Below, one piece after another: positions 7,192 to 16,661 of a stretch of 64,000 bases of DNA. Position numbers and translations under genes: made by a program. Every line of letters begins with the position of its first letter. Within the stretch, counting starts at the first letter, position 1. The stretch is from RSA11 sp036564135 (GTDB lineage: Bacteria; Actinomycetota; Thermoleophilia; Solirubrobacterales; 70-9), in the NCBI GenBank assembly GCA_036564135.1, contig DATCLC010000119.1, forward strand, positions 1 to 64,000, given 5' to 3'. Below the pieces are notes generated by a model. The model had not been told where the DNA came from, made no database searches, and saw only the letters and a program-made list of their open reading frames with translations.

Positions 7192-8610
7192 TCAGGCGGG
7201 AACCGGGACGCCGAACCGCTCGGGCACCGGCGGCGCGGTGAGCCCCTGCTCGCGCAGGAGCGTGGCCACGACCTCCTCGGCCTCACGAACCGCGTAGTTC
7301 GTGCCGCGGTCGTCCGGGTAGACCTGGGTGGTGTTGGCGAGCATGAGCCCCGGCACGCCCGTCTGGTACGCGGGCATCCGCTCGCGGTAGTTCGGCAGCA
7401 CGACCGGCTGCCCCGCGGGCTCGCGGAACATCCAGCTCTGCTGGATCCAGCTCCGCTGGAACGCCGGGTTCACCTTGCGCAACCCGGGCTCGTAGAAGTC
7501 GATGAGCTCGTCCATGCCGAGCTTGAGCAGCTCGTGGTCGCGCGGCAGGTAGTTCGCGACGTAGAGGATGTGGCGGCCGCCGTAGTTCTCCGGCGGGACC
7601 AGGTTCGTGTGCTCGATCAGCCCGATGAAGCCGAGGTCGGTGTCGGCCACGTTGGTCCAGTAGAAGGGATGGAACTGCCGATCCAGCACGCAGAGCAGGC
7701 AGAGCGCCGCAAAGTACTCGATGCTCCGCGTGCGCCCCAGGTACTCCTCGCCCACCTCGGCCGCGAGCTCGGGGCTGAGCAGCTGCTCGAAGATGTCCGA
7801 AGGCAGCGCCGCGATCACCGCGTCGTAGCGCTCGGGGTCGCCCGCGGCCTCGAAGTTCCGCGGGTCGTGACCGCGGCGGAACGAGTCCGGCCCGGCCGGC
7901 GTCACCCAGAACTTCCCGTCGGCGTCGCGGCTCACCTGCTTGGCCGGCCGGTCGATCATCACCCGGCCGCCCTGCTGCTCGATCAGGTCGCGCAGCCGGA
8001 CGAAGATCGACTCGAAGCTCCCCTTCGGGTAGACGAGCCGCTCCTCCTTGGCCTCCTCGCCGGTCACCTGGCGGCGGTTGCGCAGCTTCGCCCACAGCCA
8101 CGACATCGAGATGTCATCGGCCTGGTCGCGGAACTTGCCGTAGAGCAGCGGGCCCCAGACGTGCTCCCACGCCTGCTTGCCCATCACCTTCTCGACCCAC
8201 TGGCGGATCGTCATCGACTCGTACGGCGTGACGTCGTTGGCGAACTTCTGCAGGTACAGCGCGCCCACGCCCATCCGGATCCGCCCCAGCGGCGACATCG
8301 GCTTGAAGCGCAGAAGGTCGAGCGGCGTCGTGAACGGGTGCAGCTCGCCGTTGCGGAAGATCGAGACCGACGACGGCCAGGTCTCGAGCTCCACGCCGAT
8401 CTCGGCGCAGAGGTCGGCCATGTCCTTGTCGGACGTGAACAGGTGGTGGTAGTAGCGCTCCACCAGATAGCCGTCGCCGATGTCGATCGTCGCGGCCTGC
8501 CCACCGAGGCCCGGCCAACGCTCGTACACGTCGGCCTCATGGCCGAGCTTCGTCAGACGGTAGGCCGCGACCAGGCCCGCCTGCCCCGCTCCCAACACTG
8601 CAACCCTCAT
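7192..8610 (-). CDS. FAD-dependent amine oxidase/protoporphyrinogen oxidase-like oxidoreductase
   Basis: 472 residues. An N-terminal dinucleotide-binding fold VAVLGAGQAGLVAAYRL and DVYERWPGLGGQAAT, with the C-terminal FAD contact VPGLMLANTTQVYPDDRGTNYAVREAEEV, is typical of the NAD(P)-binding-8/amino-oxidase superfamily that also includes UDP-galactopyranose mutase-like and phytoene desaturase-like proteins. Members of this group recur in actinobacterial glycan clusters. A role in modifying a sugar or a lipid carrier is inference. It is divergent from the methyltransferase at 8692. Confidence 0.8.
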   Translation of the reverse strand: MRVAVLGAGQAGLVAAYRLTKLGHEADVYERWPGLGGQAATIDIGDGYLVERYYHHLFTSDKDMADLCAEIGVELETWPSSVSIFRNGELHPFTTPLDLLRFKPMSPLGRIRMGVGALYLQKFANDVTPYESMTIRQWVEKVMGKQAWEHVWGPLLYGKFRDQADDISMSWLWAKLRNRRQVTGEEAKEERLVYPKGSFESIFVRLRDLIEQQGGRVMIDRPAKQVSRDADGKFWVTPAGPDSFRRGHDPRNFEAAGDPERYDAVIAALPSDIFEQLLSPELAAEVGEEYLGRTRSIEYFAALCLLCVLDRQFHPFYWTNVADTDLGFIGLIEHTNLVPPENYGGRHILYVANYLPRDHELLKLGMDELIDFYEPGLRKVNPAFQRSWIQQSWMFREPAGQPVVLPNYRERMPAYQTGVPGLMLANTTQVYPDDRGTNYAVREAEEVVATLLREQGLTAPPVPERFGVPVPA

Positions 8611-8619
8611 CGCGGGCGA

Positions 8620-8625
8620 ACGCTA
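8620..8625 (-). promoter_or_regulatory. Candidate -10 box of the FAD oxidoreductase
   Basis: TAGCGT on the minus strand, 9 nt before the ATG at 8610. Leaderless arrangement, divergent from the box at 8678. Confidence 0.45.
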
Positions 8626-8677
8626 ACAGCGCCTTTCCGGCCCCGCGCCACCTGGCGCCCGGCTCGCCGCCGACGTC

Positions 8678-8683
8678 TAATGT
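8678..8683 (+). promoter_or_regulatory. Candidate -10 box of the methyltransferase at 8692
   Basis: TAATGT, 8 nt before the ATG, with no Shine-Dalgarno in between. Leaderless arrangement. Confidence 0.5.
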
Positions 8684-8691
8684 CACCGCCC

Positions 8692-9486
8692 ATGGAGCAG
8701 CAATCGATCCCGCCCGACGTCTACGACCGCGACTACTTCCTCTCGGAGATCTGCGAGGGCTTCGAGGAGGCGCAGCGGGGCGAGGTCTCCTACAACAAGG
8801 CGAAGCAGGTGCGCATCCTCGGCCCCAAGCCGGGGATGAAGATCCTGGACGCCGGCTGCGGCCGCGGCGAGACCGCCCTGGCGCTCGCCAAGGCGGGCGC
8901 GCAGATCTGCGGCCTGGACTATTCGCCCGACGCCGTCGAGCTCACCAAGGAGCTGCTCGCCGACTTCCCCGACGCCGACATCCGGGTTGGCAGCGTCACC
9001 GATCTGCCCTGGCCCGACAACACCTTCGACCGGGTCCAGTTCTCCGATGTGATCGAGCACCTCGACCCGCCGCAGACCGTGCCCGCGCTGCGCGAATTCC
9101 ACCGGGTGCTGAAGCCGGGAGGTTTCTTGCTGGTCCACACCGCCCCCAACCTGCTCTTCATGAAGTACGGCTGGCCCGCGATCCGGCCGGTCGTGCGCCT
9201 CACCGGCCACGGCGAGATCGCCGACCGCGTCGACTACTGGTTCGAGGTCGCCGAGGACTACCACGTGAACGAGCAGAGCGTCTTCACCCTGCGGCGCAAC
9301 CTGCGCGAGGCGGGCTTCGAGGACCCCTACGTATGGATCGACCCCGACGTCCTGCGCGGCGGTCGCTTCCACCTGCTCCAGGGCTTCGAGAGCCCGCTCG
9401 TCTCGTTCGGCAAGCGCATCGCCGCCCTGCGGCCCATCCGGCTGTTTCTGGGCAACGACGTGCTCGGAGTGGGCGTCAAGAAGTAG
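8692..9486 (+). CDS. Class I SAM-dependent methyltransferase
   Basis: 264 residues. SAM-binding motif I ILDAGCGRGETALAL, acidic motif II GLDYSPDAVEL, motif VQFSDVIEHLDPPQ and FHRVLKPGGFLLV are all in order (methyltransferase type 11 fold). A longer open frame upstream is non-coding; the ATG at 8692 is fixed by the TAATGT box and by the normal N-terminus. It sits at the left end of the glycan locus, 56 nt before the first GT-C-like membrane protein, so sugar or lipid methylation is likely; the acceptor is unknown. Confidence 0.85.
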   Translation: MEQQSIPPDVYDRDYFLSEICEGFEEAQRGEVSYNKAKQVRILGPKPGMKILDAGCGRGETALALAKAGAQICGLDYSPDAVELTKELLADFPDADIRVGSVTDLPWPDNTFDRVQFSDVIEHLDPPQTVPALREFHRVLKPGGFLLVHTAPNLLFMKYGWPAIRPVVRLTGHGEIADRVDYWFEVAEDYHVNEQSVFTLRRNLREAGFEDPYVWIDPDVLRGGRFHLLQGFESPLVSFGKRIAALRPIRLFLGNDVLGVGVKK

Positions 9487-9542
9487 CGCCCGCCCCGGGG
9501 GCGCGGGGTACGGCGGACACGGGTTAGGGGTTTAGGGACGAG

Positions 9543-11666
9543 GTGCCGGCGAGCGACTACTACGCGGGCGTCGCCTTCTTCGTGATCACCTACGGCGGCA
9601 TCGCCGCCGCCACGTGGCTGATCGTGCGCGCGCGCCTGCCGCGGCTCGTCGGCGCGACCCGCGCGCTCGCGCTCGCCGTGGTCGCGACCGCGGCGCTGCT
9701 CGCCGCCCACGTCCTGCCCGCCGCCCTCGGCGTGCTCTCGCGTGAGGCCGCCGCCGCGCTCGCGGTCCTGCTCGCGCTCGCGGCCTGGCGACTGCCGCGC
9801 GCGGAGGGCGCCCCCGTCCCCCTCCCCGAGCCCGCCGCCGAGGAGCACCGCCTCGCGCGCCTGCTCGCGCGCTACGCCACCTGGGCGTTCGGCATCTGGA
9901 TCGTCCTGGTCGGGCTCGCGCAGCTCTACGCCGAGCCGATCGGATTCGACGCGGCCAGCGCGTACCTGCCCATCGCGGCGCGCTGGATCCAGGACGGCTC
10001 GCTCTGGGTGCTCGGCGACTGGATCCCGAGCTTCTTCTACGGCGCCTCCCCGGGCAACGGCTCGATGCTCTTCGCGGCGAGCGCCCTGCCCTGGGACAAC
10101 GACTTCCTCGCGCACTACGCGATCTACCCGTTCGTCCCGCTCACCGCGCTCGCGCTCTACGTCGTCGCGCGCGAGGTCCGCGCCCCGCACGCCCTCGCGA
10201 CCCTGCTCGGCCTGATGGTCGCCGCGGTGCCCGTGCTGGTCGAGCCTGCGCTGCGCTCGGCCCTGCTCGACCCGGTGCTCTACTTCGGCTTCGCGGCCGG
10301 CCTCGCGTTCCTCCTGCGCCATCGGCGCACCGGCGATGCCGGGGACCTCGTCCTGGCCGGCGTCGCCCTCGGCATCGCCTTCGGGACGAAGCTCTACGGG
10401 TTCACCGCGGTCCCGATCCTGCTCGCCGTCTGGGCGGGGGCGCGCCTCCTCGCCCGGGATGGCTGGCGCGCCGTGCTCCGCCAGGCGCTCGTCGTCGTCG
10501 GGTTGATCGCGCTCTTCGGCGGGATCTGGGTCGTGCGCAACGCGGTCGAGACCGGCAACCCGGCCTTCCCGGTGGCCGTGGAGGTTGCGGGCGTGACGAT
10601 CTTCGACGCGCCACCCGACCCGCTGCGCCCGCTGATCGGCGGCCGGCTAGTGGACTACTTCGACGACCCCGGCGAGTGGGTCGGCGAGCTACGCCGCCAG
10701 TTCCGCGTCGCCACCGGCGTGCCGGTCATCGTGCTCGGGCTCGCCGTCGTCGCCGTCATCCTCCTGCTTGTGCGCCGGCGCCTGTGGGGCGCGGACGACG
10801 ACTCCGACGGACTCGCCGCGGCGGCCGTCGTCGCCGTCCTCGCGCTCTCCGTCTCCTACGTGCTCACCCCCTACTCCGCCGCGGGGCCGCCCGGGGAGCC
10901 GATCGCCACCGCCGCCAACGTCCGCTACGGGGTGCCCGGCATGATCGTCGCCGTCGCGGCGGCCGCCTGGCTCGCGCCCCGCCTCGGCCCCAGGCTGCGG
11001 CTCGGCTTCACCGTGCTCGCCTTCCTCGCCTACTTCGACGCGCTGCGCGTGGGCTTCACCGTGCCGCGCTCGACCACCTACGGCGCGTTCGTGCTCGCCG
11101 CCCTCGCGCTCGCGATCGGCCGGGCCGCGCGCCGCCTCCGCGCGCGCCGGGACGGGACGGGGGGCCGCGCGCTGCCCCGCCCCGGACCCGTGGGCTGGGC
11201 GGCGCTCGCCGCGCTCGCCGCGGTCGGGCTCGCCGTGCTCGGCGAGACCATCCAGCGCACCTACAACGAGACCCGCTACGTCGGCCGCGACCCGGCTCTC
11301 GACTGGGTGATCGCGAACACCGAGGACGGTGCGCGGGTCGGGGTGACCGGCGCCTGGACCGACCAGGGCGTCGCGCCCATCTACCCGGCCTTCGGCACCC
11401 GGCTGCAGAACGACGTCGACTACGTCGGGCCCAAGATCGACGGGCTGCTGCGCACTTACGAGGACCGCGAGCCGTTCGTCGAGGCGCTTGAGCGCGAGGG
11501 CTTCGAGGTACTCGTCGTCGGCCGCGCCCGCCCCTTCAGCGAGGACCCCGAGCGCACAGGATCGCTGCGGCCCCTGGAGGCGCCGCGCGAGGAGCGCTGG
11601 GCGCGCAGCGCGGGGTTCGAGCGGGTCGCCGAGAGCGACCGCTTCGTCGTGTTGCAGGCGAGCTGA
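9543..11666 (+). CDS. Polytopic GT-C-like membrane protein, paralogue 1 of 3
   Basis: 707 residues, about a dozen hydrophobic helices and a soluble C-terminal domain. It is clearly related to the proteins at 14580-16661 and 16661-18793. All three share a conserved Asp (Asp136 here) in a first extracytoplasmic loop ending in a W(I/M)QxGS(L/I)W stretch, an LPxxxDFLA motif, the block LAGxxLGxxFGTKxYG, a GNPxFPV segment, and a C-terminal region with YVGP. This architecture fits GT-C glycosyltransferases of the PMT/ArnT/GT39 kind, which use polyprenyl-phosphate sugars, and a GtrB-like donor synthase lies three genes on. Start is GTG 9543. The GT-C assignment is inference from topology and loop pattern. 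Confidence 0.75.
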   Translation: MPASDYYAGVAFFVITYGGIAAATWLIVRARLPRLVGATRALALAVVATAALLAAHVLPAALGVLSREAAAALAVLLALAAWRLPRAEGAPVPLPEPAAEEHRLARLLARYATWAFGIWIVLVGLAQLYAEPIGFDAASAYLPIAARWIQDGSLWVLGDWIPSFFYGASPGNGSMLFAASALPWDNDFLAHYAIYPFVPLTALALYVVAREVRAPHALATLLGLMVAAVPVLVEPALRSALLDPVLYFGFAAGLAFLLRHRRTGDAGDLVLAGVALGIAFGTKLYGFTAVPILLAVWAGARLLARDGWRAVLRQALVVVGLIALFGGIWVVRNAVETGNPAFPVAVEVAGVTIFDAPPDPLRPLIGGRLVDYFDDPGEWVGELRRQFRVATGVPVIVLGLAVVAVILLLVRRRLWGADDDSDGLAAAAVVAVLALSVSYVLTPYSAAGPPGEPIATAANVRYGVPGMIVAVAAAAWLAPRLGPRLRLGFTVLAFLAYFDALRVGFTVPRSTTYGAFVLAALALAIGRAARRLRARRDGTGGRALPRPGPVGWAALAALAAVGLAVLGETIQRTYNETRYVGRDPALDWVIANTEDGARVGVTGAWTDQGVAPIYPAFGTRLQNDVDYVGPKIDGLLRTYEDREPFVEALEREGFEVLVVGRARPFSEDPERTGSLRPLEAPREERWARSAGFERVAESDRFVVLQAS

Positions 11667-11793
11667 GGGGCCCAGGGGAACCGGCGAATCGGCCCGGATG
11701 CCCGTGGTACATTCGCGGCGCCACCGGCCCGGATGGCCGGCGCCGGGGGGACGGGGTGCCGGGGTCCGTCGAACGCCCGGCTGGGACGCCGAT

Positions 11794-12585
11794 ATGACTT
11801 CCTTCGCCGATTTCAGCCGTGACGCGCGTCGCCTTCTCGCTGGGTGGAAGTGGCGCGCCAGCTACCTGCTCGGCACGCCGGTGCCCGCGCACTACGACGA
11901 CGAGCTGCGCGCGACCATCAAGCGCGTGCGGCGCTACACGCTGACGAGCGCCGCGCGCATCGCGGCGCTCTGCGACGCCGTCGAGTACGTCGTCCGCAAC
12001 GGCATCGAGGGCGATTTCGTCGAGTGCGGCGTGTGGAAGGGCGGCAGCGTGATGGCGGCCGCGCTCACGCTGCAGCGCCTCGGCGACACCAGCCGCGACC
12101 TCTACCTCTTCGACACGTTCACCGGCATGCCCGAGCCCGGCGAGAAGGACGTGAGCTCGGCGTACGACGGGTACTCCCTGCACCGCCGCTGGCGGCGCCA
12201 CAAGCAGACCGGCACGGAGTGGGCCGGCGTCCCCGTCGAGCGCGTGCAGGCAAACGTGGAGAGCACGGGCTACCCGCGCGAGCGCATCCATTGCGTGAAG
12301 GGCATGGTCGAGGACACGCTCCCCGCCGAGGCCCCGGAGAAGCTCGCGATCCTGCGCCTCGACACCGACTGGTACTCGTCCACCAAGCACGAGCTCGAGA
12401 CCCTCTACCCCCGCCTCGCCGAGGGTGGTGTGCTGATCGTCGACGACTACGGGCACTACGAGGGCGCCCGGCGCGCGGTCGACGAGTACTTCGCCGAGAC
12501 CGGCCAGCGGGTCCTGCTCAGCCGCATCGACTACACGGGCCGGATCGCAGTCAAGCAGGGCGTCGGCGTCCCGGCGACGGCATGA
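11794..12585 (+). CDS. TylF/macrocin O-methyltransferase-family protein
   Basis: 263 residues. Conserved features of the TylF family: FVECGVWKGGSVMAAAL (SAM loop), LYLFDTFTGMPEP, the metal and substrate region LRLDTDWYSSTKHELETLYP, and GGVLIVDDYGHYEGAR with the acidic pair. Family members methylate sugar hydroxyls, as in macrolide sugars. ATG 11794 is selected because the long open frame upstream runs through a GC-rich untranslated stretch. That stretch contains a near-perfect hairpin (about 11716-11744) and a TACATT box at 11708-11713, about 80 nt before the start. The stop overlaps the next gene by ATGA. Confidence 0.87.
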   Translation: MTSFADFSRDARRLLAGWKWRASYLLGTPVPAHYDDELRATIKRVRRYTLTSAARIAALCDAVEYVVRNGIEGDFVECGVWKGGSVMAAALTLQRLGDTSRDLYLFDTFTGMPEPGEKDVSSAYDGYSLHRRWRRHKQTGTEWAGVPVERVQANVESTGYPRERIHCVKGMVEDTLPAEAPEKLAILRLDTDWYSSTKHELETLYPRLAEGGVLIVDDYGHYEGARRAVDEYFAETGQRVLLSRIDYTGRIAVKQGVGVPATA

Positions 12586-13652
12586 GCTCCCCGCGGACAC
12601 CCGAGCTGATCAGCGTCACGGCGCCCGTCCTCAACGAGGAGGACATCATCGAGACGTTCTACGCGCGCGTCCGCGACGCCCTCGCCGACTACGAGTGGGA
12701 GCTCGTGCTCGTCAACGACGGCTCGACCGACTCCACCCCGCGGCTCCTCGACGAGCTCGCCGCCCGCGACGAGCGCGTCAAGGTCGTTCACCTGGCCCGA
12801 AACTTCGGCTACCAGCCGGCGGTGGTCGCCGGGCTCGACCATTGCAAAGGCGATGTCGTCGTGACGATCGACGCCGACCTCCAGGACCCGCCCGAGCTCA
12901 TCCACGAGATGCTCGACCGCTGGCGGGAGGGCTCGGACGTCGTCTACGCGGTGCGCCGCGAGCGCCTCGGAGAGAGCCGCGTGAAGCTGCTCACCGCGCG
13001 CTGGTTCTCGAGCCTGTTCACGCGCCTGGCCGAGCTCGACATCCCGACGAACGCGGGCGACTACCGGCTGCTCGACCGCCGCGCCGTCGACGCCCTGCTG
13101 CGGATGCGCGAGCGCAGCCGCTTCATGCGGGGGATGACCGTGTGGGTGGGCTTCACGCAGAGCTCGGTCGAGTACGACCGCGACCCGCGCTACGCGGGCG
13201 AGACCCGCTATCGCTGGCGCACGCTGCTCAAGATCTCGCTCGACGCGATCTCGTCGTTCTCGCACGTGCCCCTGCAGATCGCGACGGTCGTCGGCTTCAT
13301 CGTCTCCTTCCTCGCGTTCTTGGGAATCCCGTACGTGCTGATCAGCCGGCTCTTCAACCTCTACGTCGAGGGCCTCAGCACCGTGTTGTTCGCGATCCTG
13401 TTCCTCGGGGGGATCCAGCTGATCACGCTCGGGATCATCGGCGAGTACATCAGCCGCATCTACGACGAGGTCAAGCGCCGCCCCCTGTACGTCGTGGGCG
13501 AGCGCCGCAACGTCGACGGCCCGTACCCGGGACTCGCCGACTTCGACCCGCAGACGCACCGGGCGATCGGCCACGGCACGAGCCGCGCGCCCGCGGCGAC
13601 CGAGAGCCACGAGCAGCGCGAGCCGCAGCCCGCCGGGGTGGAGCATGGCTAA
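12582..13652 (+). CDS. GtrB/DPM1-like polyprenyl-phosphate glycosyltransferase (GT2)
   Basis: 356 residues. GT2 fold with VTAPVLNEEDIIETF, ELVLVNDGSTDST, the catalytic-metal motif DADLQDPPE and the MRGMTVWVGF block, then two transmembrane helices (IATVVGFIVSFLAFLGI and TVLFAILFLGGIQLITLGI) and EYISRIYDEVKRRPLYVV. This is the ArnC/GtrB layout: transfer of a sugar from a nucleotide sugar to polyprenyl phosphate on the cytoplasmic face. It may supply lipid-linked sugar to the three GT-C-like proteins that flank it. Which sugar is used cannot be told. Starts inside the previous stop (ATGA). Confidence 0.88.
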   Translation: MSSPRTPELISVTAPVLNEEDIIETFYARVRDALADYEWELVLVNDGSTDSTPRLLDELAARDERVKVVHLARNFGYQPAVVAGLDHCKGDVVVTIDADLQDPPELIHEMLDRWREGSDVVYAVRRERLGESRVKLLTARWFSSLFTRLAELDIPTNAGDYRLLDRRAVDALLRMRERSRFMRGMTVWVGFTQSSVEYDRDPRYAGETRYRWRTLLKISLDAISSFSHVPLQIATVVGFIVSFLAFLGIPYVLISRLFNLYVEGLSTVLFAILFLGGIQLITLGIIGEYISRIYDEVKRRPLYVVGERRNVDGPYPGLADFDPQTHRAIGHGTSRAPAATESHEQREPQPAGVEHG

Positions 13653-14595
13653 GAGCCACTCCGAAGAGATCCCGACGACCCCGCTCGCGGTCGACTCCGA
13701 CGAGATCTGCGCCGCCTGCGGCTCCGACCGGCTCATCCCCCACATGCAGGTGGCCGGCGAGATGGGCGAGGAGGGCCTGATCCCGACCACCAAGCAGTTC
13801 GGGACCGCGCTCGGCAACATCGTCCGCTGCGACGCCTGCTCGCACATGCAGCTCGACCGCTTCCCCTCGGACGCGGAGCTCGAGGCCGCCTACGCCGAGG
13901 CCGCCTCGGACGACTACGTCGAGGAGGAGGCCGGGCAGCGCTACAGCTTCCGCAGCGTGCTCGAGCGGATCGAGCGCTACGCGCCCGAGCGCGGCCGGAT
14001 CCTCGACGTGGGCTGCTGGGTCGGGTTCCTGCTGGCCGAGGCCCGCGACCGTGGCTGGCGGGAGTGCGTGGGCATCGAGCCGAGCACGTTCGCGTCGAGC
14101 TACGCGCGCGAGCGGCTCGGCCTCGACGTGCGCACCGAGGAGCTCTTCACCGCCGACCTGCCCATCGGGCACTTCGACGTGGTCGTGATGGGCGACGTGC
14201 TCGAGCACCTGACGCGCGCCAACGCCGCCCTCGACCGGATCGGGGAGCTGCTGCGCCCAGGCGGGCTGATCGCGCTCGAGCTGCCCGACGCCGGCTCGCG
14301 GGTCGCGCGCCTGCTCGGGCCGCGCTGGTGGTCGGTGATCCCCACGCACATCCACTACTTCACGCGCCAGAGCGCGGCGACGATGCTCCGCCGCCACGGC
14401 TACGAGCCGCTATTCGTGGCGACCGACCCCAAGTCATTCACCGTGCGGTACTACCTCGACAAGGGCGGCGGCTATCTCCCCGCCGTCTCCAAGGCGCTGA
14501 TCGCGATCGCCGAGCGGCTCGGCGTCGCGGACCGGATGTGGACGCCGGACTTCCGCGACCGGATGGTGATGATCGCGCGCTACGGCGCGGCGTAG
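13645..14595 (+). CDS. SAM-dependent methyltransferase with N-terminal zinc-ribbon-like segment
   Basis: 316 residues. The N-terminus carries two Cys pairs (CAACGS and CDACSH) typical of the zinc-binding domain in sugar C-methyltransferase relatives. The methyltransferase core has ILDVGCWVGFLLAEA, GIEPSTFASSYA, FDVVVMGDVLEHL and LLRPGGLIALELPDAG. The THIHYFTRQSAATML motif is common in exopolysaccharide methyltransferases. It overlaps the GtrB-like gene by 8 nt and its tail overlaps the convergent gene at 14580 by 16 nt. Sugar or lipid methylation is likely; the substrate is unknown. Confidence 0.85.
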   Translation: MAKSHSEEIPTTPLAVDSDEICAACGSDRLIPHMQVAGEMGEEGLIPTTKQFGTALGNIVRCDACSHMQLDRFPSDAELEAAYAEAASDDYVEEEAGQRYSFRSVLERIERYAPERGRILDVGCWVGFLLAEARDRGWRECVGIEPSTFASSYARERLGLDVRTEELFTADLPIGHFDVVVMGDVLEHLTRANAALDRIGELLRPGGLIALELPDAGSRVARLLGPRWWSVIPTHIHYFTRQSAATMLRRHGYEPLFVATDPKSFTVRYYLDKGGGYLPAVSKALIAIAERLGVADRMWTPDFRDRMVMIARYGAA

Positions 14596-16661
14596 AGCTC
14601 GAACCGCTCGCTCTCGGCCACCGGCTCCCAACCGGCCGATTCCGCCCAGTCACCCTCCCGGATCGGCGGCAGCTCCGGCCGCCCGCGGCCCACGATCAGC
14701 AGGTCGTAGTCGCCGCGCTCGAGGGCGGCGACGAAGCCCGCGCGCTCTTCGTAGCGCTGCTGCATCTCCTCGACCAGCGGCCCGACGTACTCGACCTCGT
14801 TCTCAAAGCGCGGCCCGAACGAGGGCAGCACCGGCGAGAGGCCCGCGTCGTTCCAGGCGCCCGCGAGGCCGATCCGCGCGCCCGCCGGCGCGCGCTCGAT
14901 GACCGCGTCGATCACCGCGTCGCCGCCCACGTACCGGTCGCGGTTGAAGCGCGCCTGCACCTCGTTGCCGACCACGGCGACGACCGCGAACACGGCGGCG
15001 AGCCCGAGCGCCGTCCCGGGCACGCGCAGCGAGCTGCGCCACAGCCGCCGGGCCCATGGCTCGAACGCCCAGGCGAGGCCGGCGACGCCGATCACGAACG
15101 CGATCGCGAACGCGAAGTCCCAGCGCCCGACGGGGACCGGGTTGAGCTCCCCTCCCCCGGACTTCCCGATGCCGTGCAGCAAGGCCAGCAGCCCGATCCC
15201 CGTGAACGCGAGCCCGCCCCAGCGCACGCGCCCGGCGCCCCACGCGGCGAGCGCGAGCGCGACGACGATCGCCGGCACCGCGTAGCGCGAGTCCGCGCCG
15301 ACGAGGATCGGCATCCCCTCCGGGCCGCCCGCGGTGTAGGGCGTGATCGTGTACGCCGCGAGGAGCAGCGCGCAGCAGGCCGCGAGCGCGAGCGCGACCC
15401 CGCGCCCGCGGGCTCCCCGCCGGACCACGGCGACGGCGAGCGCCGCTAGCCCGCCGACCAGGGCCAGGCCGGCCGGCGCCGCCAGGAAGCTGCGCAGCTG
15501 CGGGAGGATGAACTCGCGCCAGGCCGTCGCGTCGGTGAGGTAGTCGGCGATCGTGAAGCCGAACTGCTCGCGCGTCACGTCGGGCGGCGCGGCGAAGATC
15601 TCGACGCCGAAGGGCGCCACCCGCACCGGGAAGACGGGGTTGCCCGACTCGATCCAGTTGCGCAGTAGCCAGACGCCGCCGGCGAGCGCGATCAGGCCGA
15701 CGAGCGCCGCCCCCTGGCGCAGCACGGTGCCGAGCCCGCGGCCGGCGAGCAGCCGCGCCAGCGCCCAGACCGCGACCACGATCGCGACCGATGAGACGCC
15801 GTACCACTTCGTGCCGAACGAGAGCCCGAGCGCGAGCCCCGCGAGCACTAGCTCCGCGGTCGCCCCGCTGCGGTGGTGCCGGACGAGGAACAGGAGCCCG
15901 GCCGCGAACCCGAAGAGCATGAGCGAGTCGGTGAGCGACTGGCGCATCGCCGACACGGCGACCGCGGGGATCGCCAGCAACAGGCAGGCGGCCATCAGCG
16001 CGACCGGCAGGCTCGCACCGAGCCTGCGGGCGAGCGCGAACATGGCGAGGCCCGTGAGCGCGTACGCGGCCCACATCGCACCGTGCGCGAGGAAGTCGTT
16101 GTGCCACGGGAGCACGAAGGCGAGGAGCAGGACGTCTCCGTTGTTCGGGTAGTTGCCGGGCGCCACCGCCGGCAGGAAGTTGTCGACCTGCCAGATCGAG
16201 CCGCTCTGCATCCAGCGGATCACGTTCGGCAGGTGGAACGTGCCGAAGTCGATCGAGCCGACCGGCACGACGATCTGGTTCGCGACGAAGGCGAGGAAGA
16301 AGAGCCCTGTGAGCCCCGCCCCCACCCACGCCAGCGGCCGCCCATACCGCGCGTAGGGATCGCGCGGCTCGGCGCGCGGCAGCGGCGGCGGCTCCGCGCG
16401 CGTGCGGGGCGCGCGCCAGCACAGCGCGAGCCACAGGGCCGCCGCGACCAGCACCGAGCCGCGGCCGAGGACCCCGAGCACCGCCGGCGCGAGGTGGATC
16501 GCCAGCACGCCCAGGACGGCGATCAGCGCAAACGCCGTCGCCGCCTCGGCACCCCGGAGCCACGGCAGGCGGCGCCGAAGCAGCAGCCAACTGCCCCCCA
16601 AGGCGGCCGCCAGCATTGCGGCGAACAGCACGGCGCCCGCGAAGAAGTCCCCTGCCGGCAT
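14580..16661 (-). CDS. Polytopic GT-C-like membrane protein, paralogue 2 of 3
   Basis: 693 residues. Hydrophobic throughout except for the loop with the conserved Asp (VGSIDFGTFHLPNVIRW), the APGNYPNNGD and LPWHNDFLA motifs, LAGLALGLSFGTKWYG, ESGNPVFPVRVAPFG, and a soluble tail with EVEYVGP. It is the closest relative of its upstream neighbour at 16661-18793, suggesting tandem duplication. Its ATG overlaps that gene's stop by one base (TGATG). The open frame extends without a stop for another 1.1 kb through the neighbour, but that part is antisense-like Arg-rich sequence. Function as for paralogue 1: a likely lipid-linked-sugar glycosyltransferase, unproven. Confidence 0.75.
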   Translation of the reverse strand: MPAGDFFAGAVLFAAMLAAALGGSWLLLRRRLPWLRGAEAATAFALIAVLGVLAIHLAPAVLGVLGRGSVLVAAALWLALCWRAPRTRAEPPPLPRAEPRDPYARYGRPLAWVGAGLTGLFFLAFVANQIVVPVGSIDFGTFHLPNVIRWMQSGSIWQVDNFLPAVAPGNYPNNGDVLLLAFVLPWHNDFLAHGAMWAAYALTGLAMFALARRLGASLPVALMAACLLLAIPAVAVSAMRQSLTDSLMLFGFAAGLLFLVRHHRSGATAELVLAGLALGLSFGTKWYGVSSVAIVVAVWALARLLAGRGLGTVLRQGAALVGLIALAGGVWLLRNWIESGNPVFPVRVAPFGVEIFAAPPDVTREQFGFTIADYLTDATAWREFILPQLRSFLAAPAGLALVGGLAALAVAVVRRGARGRGVALALAACCALLLAAYTITPYTAGGPEGMPILVGADSRYAVPAIVVALALAAWGAGRVRWGGLAFTGIGLLALLHGIGKSGGGELNPVPVGRWDFAFAIAFVIGVAGLAWAFEPWARRLWRSSLRVPGTALGLAAVFAVVAVVGNEVQARFNRDRYVGGDAVIDAVIERAPAGARIGLAGAWNDAGLSPVLPSFGPRFENEVEYVGPLVEEMQQRYEERAGFVAALERGDYDLLIVGRGRPELPPIREGDWAESAGWEPVAESERFELYAAP